This document shows, one piece after another, positions 10,950-20,742 of a stretch of 64,000 nucleotides of DNA. The translations under genes and the position numbers were made by a program. The notes below the pieces were generated by a model. The model did not search any database, was not told where the DNA came from, and saw nothing but the letters and a program-made list of their open reading frames with translations. Source of the stretch: Naumovozyma dairenensis CBS 421 (lineage: Eukaryota; Ascomycota; Saccharomycetes; Saccharomycetales; Saccharomycetaceae); assembly GCF_000227115.2 (NCBI RefSeq), contig NC_016480.1, positions 744,001 through 808,000 on the forward strand, read 5' to 3'. Position 1 is the first letter of the stretch. Every line of letters begins with the position of its first letter.

Positions 10950-10967
10950 TTTTCCCTTTTGGGAAAA
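10950..10967. promoter_or_regulatory. Mcm1/early-cell-cycle-box-like palindrome upstream of MCM2
   Basis: TTTTCCCTTTTGGGAAAA is an almost perfect dyad about 195 bp upstream of the MCM2 ATG. It has the CC(A/T)nGG-type core with flanking T and A runs expected of an Mcm1 site. In S. cerevisiae, early-cell-cycle boxes drive M/G1 expression of several MCM genes, so this is its probable role here (inference). Confidence 0.55.
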
Positions 10968-11159
10968 ATGAATTTTGACATTTCACCGAAAGACGTCTCT
11001 CGAGAAAACAAAATTAACAATTACAGTTTTTAAAGATCTTTGATTAAGAGGATTGCATTGCATTGACAACAAGCCTTTTGACTTAGTGACTGAAGAAGTA
11101 GATAACAGTAAGGAACTGGTATTATAACTATTACTAGGTTTGAAAAGAACTAAACCAAA

Positions 11160-13793
11160 ATGTCCTTAAACAGAAGACGTAGACGTGAAGATAATGAGGA
11201 TTCTGATGGTGAAAATGAACTTCCACCATCATCACCCCAGCAGCAACCTGAAAGAGCCGCATTTGATCCAGTTTCTTCTCCTATAGGGTCTCCAATGGTT
11301 GATGATCCAGAATTGGACGATGACGATGATATGGTTAACCCAGAAGGTCGTGATAACGAAATAGATGAAGATCCTGATCTAGAGGAAATGGAAGAACAAA
11401 TGAATCAAGTTGACTTAGTAGGCGAAGATATGTATGAAGATTATAGACATGACGCCTCCAAAGACAGGTATGATTTGAATGATGTGGATGATACAGCACA
11501 GAGAGAATTATCTGCAAGTGAGCGTCGTCGTATTGATGCTCAATTGAATGAAAGAGATAGACTATTAAGGAATGTTGCCTATATGGATAACGATGACGAA
11601 GAACCTGGTAATACTGCACTAGATGAAATGGGTTTACCTGTACAAAGACGTAGACGTAGAAGGCAATATGAAACTTTAGAACATAGTGATGACGATTTGT
11701 TAGATGATATGGACATCGATCCTCTAAGAGAAGAGTTAACATTAGAATCCTTAAGTAATATCAAGGCAAATAGTTATTCTGAATGGATTACACAACCAAA
11801 TGTTGGAAGAACAATTGCAAGAGAATTAAAATCTTTTTTACTAGAGTACACGGATGAAACGGGTAGATCTGTATATGGGGCACGTATTAGAACATTAGGT
11901 GAAATGAATTCAGAATCTTTAGAAGTTAACTATAGGCATTTAGCTGAATCTAAAGCTATCTTAGCATTATTCTTAGCGAAATGCCCCGAGGAAATGCTAA
12001 AAATATTCGATTTAGTTGCTATGGAAGCTACCGAATTACATTATCCTGATTATGCTCGTATTCATTCTGAAATTCATGTGAGAATATCTGATTTCCCAAC
12101 TATTCATAGTTTACGTGAACTTCGTGAGTCAAATTTAACTTCGTTAGTACGTGTCACTGGTGTTGTTACAAGAAGAACTGGTGTCTTCCCACAGTTGAAG
12201 TATGTGAAATTTAATTGTTTAAAATGTGGTACTATATTAGGTCCGTTTTTCCAAGATTCCAACGAAGAAATAAGAATATCATTCTGTACTAATTGTAAAT
12301 CTAAAGGGCCTTTTAATGTTAATGGAGAAAAAACTGTGTATAGAAATTATCAAAGAATCACTTTACAGGAAGCTCCAGGTACTGTCCCTGCAGGTCGTTT
12401 ACCAAGGCATAGAGAAGTTATTCTATTGGCAGATTTAGTTGATGTCTCTAAACCTGGAGAAGAAGTTGAAGTCACAGGTATATACAAGAATAATTACGAT
12501 GGTAATTTGAATGCTAAGAATGGCTTTCCTGTTTTTGCAACAATTATTGAGGCGAACTCTGTCAGAAGAAGAGAAGGTAATATGTCAAATGAAGGAGAAG
12601 AAGGTTTAGATGTCTTTGGCTGGACTGAAGAAGAAGAAAGAGAATTTAGGAAAATTTCTAGAGATCGTGGTATTATTGATAAAATTATTTCTTCTATGGC
12701 ACCTTCTATCTATGGGCATAGAGATATCAAAACAGCAGTGGCCTGTTCATTATTCGGTGGTGTTCCTAAAAATGTTAACGGGAAGCATTCTATTCGTGGT
12801 GACATCAATGTTCTATTATTAGGTGATCCCGGGACGGCTAAGTCGCAAATTTTAAAGTATGTTGAAAAAACTGCTCATAGAGCAGTATTTGCTACTGGTC
12901 AAGGTGCATCTGCTGTTGGTTTAACTGCTTCAGTGAGAAAGGATCCAATTACAAGGGAATGGACATTAGAAGGTGGTGCGTTAGTTTTAGCAGATAAGGG
13001 GGTATGTTTAATTGATGAATTCGATAAGATGAATGACCAAGATCGTACATCTATTCATGAAGCCATGGAACAACAAAGTATTTCGATTTCTAAAGCTGGT
13101 ATTGTGACAACGCTTCAAGCACGTTGTTCCATTATTGCTGCTGCCAACCCAAATGGAGGTAGATATAATTCAACTTTACCGTTGGCGCAAAATGTTAGTC
13201 TGACAGAGCCGATCCTTTCCAGATTTGATATCCTTTGTGTGGTACGAGATTTAGTAGATGAAGAAGCAGATGAAAGATTGGCAACTTTCGTTGTTGACTC
13301 TCATGTCAGATCTCATCCAGAGAACAAGGATGGTGATGATCTGGAAACGACCCAAGCAGGTGAAGATGACGAAGAAGCACAAGAACTTTCCGCTAGACAG
13401 AGGAGACTGAAAGTTCAAAGGAAAAAAGAAGAAGAAATCTCTCCAATTCCTCAAGAACTTTTAATGAAATATATACATTACGCAAGGACCAAAGTTCATC
13501 CTAAATTACATCAAATGGATATGGATAAAGTTAGTAGGGTATATGCTGATTTAAGAAGAGAAAGTATTTCAACAGGGTCCTTCCCAATTACGGTCCGTCA
13601 TTTAGAGTCGATTTTAAGAATAGCTGAATCATTTGCAAAAATGAGACTTTCGGAATTCGTATCATCATGGGATCTTGATAGAGCTATTAAAGTTGTTGTT
13701 GATTCCTTTGTTGATGCTCAAAAGATTTCCGTTCGTCGTCAACTACATAGATCATTTGCTATTTATACACTTGGACAACATCAGCGGAGGTGA
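11160..13793 (+). CDS. MCM2: Mcm2, MCM2-7 replicative helicase subunit
   Basis: Subunit of the hexameric helicase loaded at origins in G1; the acidic N-terminus is the known target region for Cdc7-Dbf4 and histone binding. 877 residues. Order: long acidic tail (1-200), zinc finger CLKC...CTNC (about 353-380), AAA+ core with the MCM Walker A GDPGTAKSQ (about 555), Walker B LIDEFDKMND, and the arginine-finger motif LSRFDILCVV, then a C-terminal winged-helix region. Length matches S. cerevisiae Mcm2. A Mcm1-type palindrome lies upstream. It is convergent with NCL1, with only 132 bp between the stop codons. Confidence 0.98.
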   Translation: MSLNRRRRREDNEDSDGENELPPSSPQQQPERAAFDPVSSPIGSPMVDDPELDDDDDMVNPEGRDNEIDEDPDLEEMEEQMNQVDLVGEDMYEDYRHDASKDRYDLNDVDDTAQRELSASERRRIDAQLNERDRLLRNVAYMDNDDEEPGNTALDEMGLPVQRRRRRRQYETLEHSDDDLLDDMDIDPLREELTLESLSNIKANSYSEWITQPNVGRTIARELKSFLLEYTDETGRSVYGARIRTLGEMNSESLEVNYRHLAESKAILALFLAKCPEEMLKIFDLVAMEATELHYPDYARIHSEIHVRISDFPTIHSLRELRESNLTSLVRVTGVVTRRTGVFPQLKYVKFNCLKCGTILGPFFQDSNEEIRISFCTNCKSKGPFNVNGEKTVYRNYQRITLQEAPGTVPAGRLPRHREVILLADLVDVSKPGEEVEVTGIYKNNYDGNLNAKNGFPVFATIIEANSVRRREGNMSNEGEEGLDVFGWTEEEEREFRKISRDRGIIDKIISSMAPSIYGHRDIKTAVACSLFGGVPKNVNGKHSIRGDINVLLLGDPGTAKSQILKYVEKTAHRAVFATGQGASAVGLTASVRKDPITREWTLEGGALVLADKGVCLIDEFDKMNDQDRTSIHEAMEQQSISISKAGIVTTLQARCSIIAAANPNGGRYNSTLPLAQNVSLTEPILSRFDILCVVRDLVDEEADERLATFVVDSHVRSHPENKDGDDLETTQAGEDDEEAQELSARQRRLKVQRKKEEEISPIPQELLMKYIHYARTKVHPKLHQMDMDKVSRVYADLRRESISTGSFPITVRHLESILRIAESFAKMRLSEFVSSWDLDRAIKVVVDSFVDAQKISVRRQLHRSFAIYTLGQHQRR

Positions 13794-13925
13794 TTTTTTC
13801 ATGTATATTATTTACTTCATTTAGAAGTTTGTATTTTCAAAAGCTTTCGTTACCAGTTCACAGAAAGGATAACTTTTTGAATAAATAGTACATTTTATAA
13901 AATTTACGTAGGCTATGAAGAAGGC

Positions 13926-15968
13926 TCATACAACCACGTTACGGGTCTTATCATGGGCACCTTCAGATTCGTTAATTTTGCTTTTATCGCCAGTTGTTAA
14001 CAACGTCTCATCATTGAAAATTCTGTAAAGATATTCATTCACATCTTCTTTACAGACCATAATACTGACAGATTTAATTCCAATCCAGATCGGTAAAAGT
14101 ATGGATTCTTTTTCTTCGTCTCGAGAAACCTCGATGAATGCACAACCTGTAGATAATTTTTCAACTTTGTTCACAAATGCTTGGTCCATATGAAGATTAG
14201 TAATATTTTCTAAAGTTGGGAATGGTTCAATTAATAGATATTTTAACATTTTTAATGTAGTGGTAATAATTCTCTCAGATTCCATATGATTTCTCATTAT
14301 TGGAAGTGCTTCACTGTGGATTCTCCACGGGCAATCAATATCATCTCTTTGATAAACAAATAACTTTACACCAGAGAATACAAGTTTCAATTTTTGATCA
14401 TTCAACTCAATTATATCCCTTAGAGAAGGGCATACCGTGTATATGACTTTTGATGGTTCACCTGTTGAACTACGCACCAAACATGTATTTTTGTTAAAGC
14501 TGTCATCGATTCCATAATAATCCCAGCAAGACGCAAAAGCTTTATGATAGGGATCAATGAAAACGAAAGGTTCATCGATCGCATCTATTGGTAACTTTGT
14601 CTTCTTCTTGGGTTTCGTTTCAGGGACAGTATCTTGTTCATTTACTGCAGTAGTACCATTCACATTTTCAGTAGTTGTTTCAGTAGTCACATTGACGACA
14701 GCCGCAGGAGAAGAGACGAACGATTTTTCATCTTCTACAGTTTCTTCTATTTTCTCCAAAACTGCAATAAAGAAACCACCGGTATTTTGTTGATGTGGGA
14801 ACACCCTTATACAATGACTTAGATTGAAATCATTTGCTTCCTCCTCTGTAGGTTGAAACCAAGTATCTTTAGATTTTTCTGCACCTTTGCTTACAATGGA
14901 CATTGTTCTATCATATACTTCCCATTTTGAAATCCCAGGAGAACTAATTAATCCAGGTAACATTTCTTTACAATCGACCAATTTTATCTTATTACCCCAT
15001 TTTCTCAATGTTGCAGAAATGACTGCCTCATTTTCGATTGGGCTCAATGAACAAGTGGAATATACAAGTCTGCCACCAGATTTCAATAACTGTATACCTC
15101 TATTTAAGATATTCAATTGAACATTGTGTAAACCAAGTGAATTTTGAGTATTCCAATCTTTCCATATATTGACATTTTTCCTTATAGTTCCATCACCTGA
15201 ACAAGGAACATCACATAATATTCTATCAAATTTCAAATATTCCTTGTTGTGCCTTCCTTTATTACTATCTAATTGAATCTTTGGGAAGAATTGAGCATCA
15301 TGATTAACAACCATCAAGTTTGCACTGTTCAATCTTTTCAATTGATGGACCAACATATGTGATCTCTTAGAATCAGAGTCATTGGCAACAACAAACCCCG
15401 AAGGTTCAGGACCATCCATATGCAATGCTTCAATTAATTGAGCGGTCTTAGACCCAGGAGCAGCACACATATCCAAGACAGTATGATGAGGTTTAACGTC
15501 CAATACGATAGGTGGTATCATGGATACAGCTTCTTGTCTTGATATATTACCTACTGCATTTTCTACTACTAAGAATCTTTGAGTTTTGGCAAATTGTGCA
15601 TTTTTCCGAATCACTATCTTTGGGACATCTAATTGCCACGCTAAATGGTTTGGATACCAAGGTAATACCATTGGTGGTTTAATGGGTTCACCTTCGAATG
15701 TAACGTTTGTTAAGTTTGGTAAATGTCTTTCTTTGAATAATTCAAGGACTTCATTTGCATGTTTTCTTGAACCGGTAACTCTAAATGTTACTGGTAATGG
15801 AGTTTGACATGCTAATTTGAATTGATCCCATTGTTCGAGAGAAAATAAATTCAAAGATTTATAGTAATTTTCCCATTTGGTGTTTTCTTTAACCAATTCA
15901 GACCAATTTCTGTTGGATCTATTATTGTTACGTCCACCACGTTTAAAATTCTTACTTCTACCCATCAA
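13926..15968 (-). CDS. NCL1: tRNA (cytosine-5) methyltransferase Ncl1/Trm4
   Basis: Nuclear SAM-dependent enzyme that makes m5C at several tRNA positions. 680 residues. NOL1/NOP2/Sun features: SAM-binding motif LDMCAAPGSKTAQLIEAL, catalytic pair Cys in CDVPCSGDG (about 253) and in YSTCSLSPIENE (about 303), and the block AKTQRFLVVENAVGNISRQE shared with S. cerevisiae Ncl1. A Thr/Glu-rich linker (about 400-450) precedes a conserved C-terminal domain ending in MVCKEDVNEYLYRIF. The translation starts MMGRSKNFKRGG; the second Met would be closer to the S. cerevisiae start (MARRKNFKKG), and the choice changes only one residue. Confidence 0.97.
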   Translation of the reverse strand: MMGRSKNFKRGGRNNNRSNRNWSELVKENTKWENYYKSLNLFSLEQWDQFKLACQTPLPVTFRVTGSRKHANEVLELFKERHLPNLTNVTFEGEPIKPPMVLPWYPNHLAWQLDVPKIVIRKNAQFAKTQRFLVVENAVGNISRQEAVSMIPPIVLDVKPHHTVLDMCAAPGSKTAQLIEALHMDGPEPSGFVVANDSDSKRSHMLVHQLKRLNSANLMVVNHDAQFFPKIQLDSNKGRHNKEYLKFDRILCDVPCSGDGTIRKNVNIWKDWNTQNSLGLHNVQLNILNRGIQLLKSGGRLVYSTCSLSPIENEAVISATLRKWGNKIKLVDCKEMLPGLISSPGISKWEVYDRTMSIVSKGAEKSKDTWFQPTEEEANDFNLSHCIRVFPHQQNTGGFFIAVLEKIEETVEDEKSFVSSPAAVVNVTTETTTENVNGTTAVNEQDTVPETKPKKKTKLPIDAIDEPFVFIDPYHKAFASCWDYYGIDDSFNKNTCLVRSSTGEPSKVIYTVCPSLRDIIELNDQKLKLVFSGVKLFVYQRDDIDCPWRIHSEALPIMRNHMESERIITTTLKMLKYLLIEPFPTLENITNLHMDQAFVNKVEKLSTGCAFIEVSRDEEKESILLPIWIGIKSVSIMVCKEDVNEYLYRIFNDETLLTTGDKSKINESEGAHDKTRNVVV

Positions 15969-16273
15969 AATTTAAGAATGTTAGTTGTGTATGAGAATGT
16001 ATTTTTGGAACGTACTAAATTATTAATATCAATGATATTGTCTATATATGTTCTATATCTATTCTTTTTATAAAGTCTGTGTATGTAAAGTTACAAAAAA
16101 GATTTTGCGATGACTTTGAATTATTTTTCAATATTTGTTTGGGAAAGACGGATATGGAAATATAACCGCCGAAAAAAAAAATTTCAACCCTGAGATGATG
16201 GAATGCTGAAGCTTATTATTTCAATGGATAAGATACTACGTACGTAGTTGATGCTTCACCATATTGCAAAAAT

Positions 16274-16363
16274 ATGAATGTAGTCCCTAGATCATTGGTC
16301 TTTCTTATCTCTGTTTGTGGTTTACTCATAGGTGCGTATGTATCATATATTCCCTGGATGTGA
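16274..16363 (+). CDS. Candidate 29-residue membrane micropeptide
   Basis: Small ATG-to-TGA frame between NCL1 and RRN10, overlapping the last 21 bases of RRN10 on the opposite strand. The peptide has a short polar head (MNVVPRS) and a clean hydrophobic segment LVFLISVCGLLIGAYVSYI, like other tiny yeast membrane proteins. The ATG has an A-rich context. No homologue is recognised, so this rests only on composition and could be chance. Confidence 0.25.
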   Translation: MNVVPRSLVFLISVCGLLIGAYVSYIPWM

Positions 16364-16855
16364 CATATAATTCGTAATTTTAGATATCATTTGCGAAGGC
16401 CCCTTACCAATTGTAAATTCTTGATCTTCACCTTCAGTACCGCCATCTGTATAACCTTCCGTTTCAACTTCCTCCTCCTCTTCGTCATCTGTGGACATAG
16501 AATTTTTGTTATTTGCTACCAGATAATCCTGTACCCATTTTTCAATCAAAAGTCCCAAAGTGATCAAACTAGACTCATCGAATGAATTGATAAGATGAGG
16601 GTATCGTCGAAGACACAGTTGAGTAGCAAAATAATGGACTACTTTCAAATCGATATTTGGTATTAAATCACCTTTAAATAATCCATCTTCTTCATCCCGT
16701 AACGAGACATCTTGTAATTCGTCTCTTGTCTTGAACGGTATCGGTACTATGTTACCTATCTTCTCGGCCAATATTTCATCTGCACTAACTTTATGAGTAT
16801 GGAATTCAGTGACAAGATCACTACAGGCTTCGAATACGTTCCTATCCATGGGCAA
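16343..16855 (-). CDS. RRN10: Rrn10, RNA polymerase I upstream activating factor subunit
   Basis: Subunit of UAF, which binds the rDNA promoter upstream element and commits it to Pol I. 170 residues against 145 in S. cerevisiae. Conserved blocks: MDRNVFEACSDLV, VSADEILAEKIGNIVPIPFK, PNIDLKVVHYFATQLCLRRY and DESSLITLGLLIEKWVQDYL, with the end SHPGNI similar to S. cerevisiae. The extra length is mainly an acidic/Gly insertion before GKGPSQMIS. The start could be Met1 or Met3; Met3 matches the S. cerevisiae N-terminus. It lies downstream of NCL1, as in YBL024W-YBL025W. Confidence 0.93.
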   Translation of the reverse strand: MPMDRNVFEACSDLVTEFHTHKVSADEILAEKIGNIVPIPFKTRDELQDVSLRDEEDGLFKGDLIPNIDLKVVHYFATQLCLRRYPHLINSFDESSLITLGLLIEKWVQDYLVANNKNSMSTDDEEEEEVETEGYTDGGTEGEDQEFTIGKGPSQMISKITNYMSHPGNI

Positions 16856-17931
16856 CGGTTGTTCTTCTATTGATATTGTTCATAACAAATGTCAAACGAG
16901 TGAAATAAAAAAAAATATAGTGGTTCCTAAGAACACTTCCCAAACGGTCCATTAAAGGCAGGAAATATCTGGCAACACCGTCCAATTAAAGTAACCCTGA
17001 AATATTAACCCCAGGGTTGACCCAAACTTGTACATTTGCCCTAAGAACAGTGCCATCCCGGTCGCCTCCATCACGGGTCACTTTTGCCATCGCTGGATGA
17101 AACTCCCCTAATGGCGGTGAAAGCGAGGTCAAAGACCAATTTACATTACCGCGTCGGATGGAAAGGACAGATTTCTCATGTCACCATCAACGAGCAACCC
17201 GCAAAGATCGATTGATTGAAAACCAGGACACGTTAACTCAGAGCCCAACCACCTCAGAGGTGGTCCCCCCATAAGGAGAGAACACCCCCGGACAAGCCCT
17301 AAAAGACGGCAATTGGAAGACGGTTGAAGCAACAGAACATGGCGCAGAACGAGATAAAATCCCACCCTTTGACTCGCCAACGACGAGACGTGCAATATCC
17401 ATGTCCGACTGTGAGGAAGTTTCGTTCCCCTGTCAAATATCCCAAAGTATTCGATCCCACTAAAAGCCATGACAGCCTAATTCATGTAGTAAAAGCGTTG
17501 GGGACATCGTCAGACATGACTACGTCCTCAGACAAATTGTTGTGAACATCTTGATTGTTGTTCATTTTGTTGTTGTTGTTGAAAGGTTTGAATGTTGTTT
17601 TTTAAAGTACTTAATTACTTAGTTACTTCGTTGTTCGTTTGTTACTTAGTTCTATGTCATTACATAAACTACATATGCAGGATATAAGATATCCTTGCCT
17701 CTTATATATATCCCTTGGAAGGATCTTGGATCTTCTCAAGACTTTGACTCAACCCCTTGTTTCAGAAAGTATCTAATACTTGACGCAGTTGTTACGACTC
17801 TCCCAGAGCTCGTACACACCCTGCAGGATTACGCTATCTAATAGGATAACCCCGTACTGAAGATCTCGATTCAACTCCTTGTTAGTCTAACTAAACACAG
17901 GCTAGGAATCCTCTTTGATCTGACGATATAC

Positions 17932-18014
17932 CATCCGCGACCTCAACCACGGATATCCCATATCCGTGACCTCGTCTACGGATACCTAGTATCCGTGACC
18001 TCGCCGACGGGTAG
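17932..18014. repeat. Three tandem 29-bp units, each an inverted repeat
   Basis: Units begin at 17932, 17961 and 17990. The middle unit is a perfect dyad, TATCCGT-N10-ACGGATA. The third is TATCCGT...ACGGGTA (one G-T pair) and the first has the shorter stem ATCCG...CGGAT. The loops share GACCTC. They could be three tandem hairpins in an RNA, or three spaced CCG/CGG sites for a zinc-cluster regulator. Confidence 0.7.
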
Positions 18015-18313
18015 TAAAGTCGAATCTTCAAAGTTCACTTCACTACAATTCAAAATCGCGTTAATTTCCACTGATTGAACTGGTTTCAATCTGGAAGATG
18101 GTGATTATTCTCCGAGAACACGGTTTGACGATAATGGACGTGCCGTTTGTTCCGATCACAAGCCCTCACACAACGCCTATAAAACTGTTTTTAAAGTCTA
18201 CTTACAAAGTAAATCGTCATATTCTGCTTTATATTGAAAAGGTAACAGCAATATTAAAGAAAAGATATACGTCGACATATATAAAAATGTATTTAAGATA
18301 CTATACGCACTCC

Positions 18314-18355
18314 ATCTTTATCTTTATCTTTATCTTTATCTTTATCTTTATCTTT
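18314..18355. repeat. ATCTTT hexanucleotide microsatellite
   Basis: Seven perfect ATCTTT units just beyond the GDI1 stop codon. Confidence 0.9.
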
Positions 18356-18366
18356 CACCTGCAACC

Positions 18367-19734
18367 TTAAGTAGTTGCTTGTAAACTGTCTTCTCTTTGT
18401 TTCAAGACTAATGGATGGCCAGTAACTCTAAAATATATATCTTTGACATCGTCTGTCATAGATTCGAAATGAGAAGATGCATCATATGATCTAGATAAAA
18501 AGATATTATCTTTAGAACCATCTTCCTTTGGTTCAAATATTTCTGCAATACCCATGAACTTTTCTTCAATTGGTCCCAACAATTTGAAAGCTGATTCTAA
18601 CTCCACGTGAGGTTGACTAGTTTCCACAATGGTGGAAATAATGGCCAAATAATGACCCTTTGAACAAACATTATGAGCAGCTGATACTACAGCGATATAG
18701 ATATCATTCTTTCTATTAACTTGACTTTGTGGAATAATAATTTGTAAAGAATCAGAATCACCTGCTCCTGGTATTGGATGATTCAAAACACAAATGGCTC
18801 TAATAACTTTCTGTCCTGTTGATTTACATTTATCTGGGAAATAAGTTGGATCAGCGATCACTAAAGGAGCTGTGAAGGTTCCCAACTTAGTCTTTACACC
18901 TTTAAACTTCTTGGATTCAGCTTCACCATCATACAAGACTTCTTCAATTGGGGTATCTAACATATATGTACCACCATAAATGGCTGATAATCTGGCAAAC
19001 CCTTGAGGTAATTCTCCTAACCCATACATTGGGTATAAGTATGGTGATTTCCCATAACGAGCAACACTCTGGCAATATAACAAAATTCTTTCAAATGAAG
19101 GTCTTGCAATTTGTTGTAAATATTCATCATTGGTCCATAGAGCCATTGCATGACCGATAAATTCCTTAGTGGAATTCCCAAGTCCAAATTTAGCATAAAC
19201 TTCTTCCATTGTATTCTTGTCGAGATCAAGACCTTGATGAGTATTAAGTTCATCTTCTTTATATGAGCTAATCCATTCTAAAAACTTTTTCATTCTACGT
19301 TTTTCAAAAATACCCATCAATGGTGATGAAATGGCTTCATATTCATTAGCTGGAACTTTATAAATCTTTCCTTGTTTAAACACATAGGAACCAGTAACTT
19401 GTTTAAAATCCACGTATCTGGTAACATCTGTATGAACCAAAATGTTAGTCAGTTCACCATTAACCATCAAAAATTTAGGAATTAAATCCACATTCCAATC
19501 TCTATCTTTACCAAATTTAGCTTCTCTATCTTCTTTAGAGATTGGACTCTTTTTGAACTTATCATATAATTGAGATAATGTAACGGAAGCAGATTCACCA
19601 CCATAATGATCTTGTTTATCAATATGTAAAACTTTCTTACCATCTACTGATAATAACCCTGAAAGAATACATTCAGTGATACCAGTGCCAAGAACGATAA
19701 CATCATATTCAGTATCTATAGTTTCTTGATCCAT
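18367..19734 (-). CDS. GDI1: Rab GDP-dissociation inhibitor Gdi1
   Basis: Extracts GDP-bound, geranylgeranylated Rab GTPases (Sec4, Ypt1 and others) from membranes and recycles them. 455 residues against 451 in S. cerevisiae. The N-terminal dinucleotide-fold motif EYDVIVLGTGITECILSGLL and the conserved GDI/CHM regions IDKQDHYGGES, PKFLMVNGELTNILVHTDVT, YLYPMYGLGELPQGFARLSA and the late block SRSYDASSHFE are all present. This is the YER136W orthologue. It is tail-first toward RRN10 and divergent from RPS13, so local order differs from S. cerevisiae. Confidence 0.97.
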   Translation of the reverse strand: MDQETIDTEYDVIVLGTGITECILSGLLSVDGKKVLHIDKQDHYGGESASVTLSQLYDKFKKSPISKEDREAKFGKDRDWNVDLIPKFLMVNGELTNILVHTDVTRYVDFKQVTGSYVFKQGKIYKVPANEYEAISSPLMGIFEKRRMKKFLEWISSYKEDELNTHQGLDLDKNTMEEVYAKFGLGNSTKEFIGHAMALWTNDEYLQQIARPSFERILLYCQSVARYGKSPYLYPMYGLGELPQGFARLSAIYGGTYMLDTPIEEVLYDGEAESKKFKGVKTKLGTFTAPLVIADPTYFPDKCKSTGQKVIRAICVLNHPIPGAGDSDSLQIIIPQSQVNRKNDIYIAVVSAAHNVCSKGHYLAIISTIVETSQPHVELESAFKLLGPIEEKFMGIAEIFEPKEDGSKDNIFLSRSYDASSHFESMTDDVKDIYFRVTGHPLVLKQREDSLQATT

Positions 19735-20742
19735 TGTCGTTTTACGCTTCTTAATAGATAAATTTTCGACTCAAAAGTGATGTGTTTTTGAGATTGTAAT
19801 AATAATCAACAATAATGGACTAAGTTGTTTAATATGATCTACGTGTACGTACGTAGATTGAATATCTTCGTTTATACCCTTTTCTCACTGTGTTCCTATT
19901 TTTTGTCCGAATGGGTTTGGTTTTTTTTGCTGCCGACCACATTTTCCCTTATCTTCCCTTCCCGCTTTTGTTAACATTAAAAACAATAACGAAATAGCGA
20001 AAAGTATACGTAATCATGAACTCTATTTGATAAAGAAAAAAACAAGAGGGTAACAAATATATATATATATATTTGCATCATCAATAATCGTACTTCAACG
20101 TGTATCAAAGAGAGGGAAAGTAGAACATACATTTACATTGTGCACATGAATATCTGGCTTGCAACAAATTCTTTGACAAGGGAGCGAAAAACAATGACAT
20201 TCTTGATCTAATATATGTACATAGAAAAAGTAATTCAGGTCTACTTATGTTAAGATCTTGATACATTCAGGGCTTAATTTATAAAAGAGGAAAATGTTAT
20301 CGAACAGGTACCCAACGATTTACTTACTGACTTCTTTTCATCTTCAAAATCTTTATAACTTCCGTGTTTCATTTTTGTGACGTTACTTATATACTCAGCA
20401 TACCCCAACAGTTCAACTCAGAAAGAGGCCTTTTTATGACCGTCATATAAACCCGTACCTCCTACACCCATACCTGTTTTTGTTTTGTTCTTATTCTTGG
20501 AAACGGAAACCTCAAAATTCAATTTGAGAACGTTAACGCAGAGAACGGCAAATAACGCGAAAAGGAAAGAAAGCAGATTCGCAGTCTTTGGAAAATGTTG
20601 AACATGAATTCAATGTCATCTTTCAGAAGATTTAAGCAATTAAAATCACTTGTAATCTCTCTTAAATGATTTTGAATCTTATTTGCTGTTGAATAAAAAG
20701 AAAGAAAATCAACCAAATAATACTACAAGTAAATCAGTCAAA
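19735..20742. promoter_or_regulatory. Divergent GDI1/RPS13 promoter region
   Basis: 1 kb between head-to-head genes. T-rich and TA-repeat tracts lie near 20060; the RPS13 side holds the Rap1-type pair described separately. A 65-codon antisense frame inside it looks random. Confidence 0.5.
20451..20476 (+). promoter_or_regulatory. Paired Rap1-like sites of the RPS13 promoter
   Basis: ACCCGTACCT followed at once by ACACCCATACCTG, about 270 bp upstream of the RPS13 ATG. Two closely spaced Rap1-type sites followed by a T-rich stretch are the normal layout of ribosomal protein gene promoters in this family. Confidence 0.7.

Larger units (their letters stand above)
16856..18366. other. 1.5 kb unusually GC-rich intergenic region
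   Basis: Between the RRN10 5' end and the GDI1 3' end, and the point where the chromosome-II-like block meets the YER136-142-like block. From about 16960 to 18020 it is visibly richer in G+C than its surroundings, with several perfect stems (AACCCTG/CAGGGTT around 17000; ACCACCTC/GAGGTGGT around 17250). Frames here have random-looking composition. I cannot match it to SRP RNA, RNase P/MRP RNA, U1, U2, U3 or a tRNA. Confidence 0.4.

Noticed and set aside
17141..17470. 109-codon minus frame and a 73-codon plus frame in the GC-rich island
   Set aside because: Frames are expected in GC-richer DNA; no conserved motif in either.
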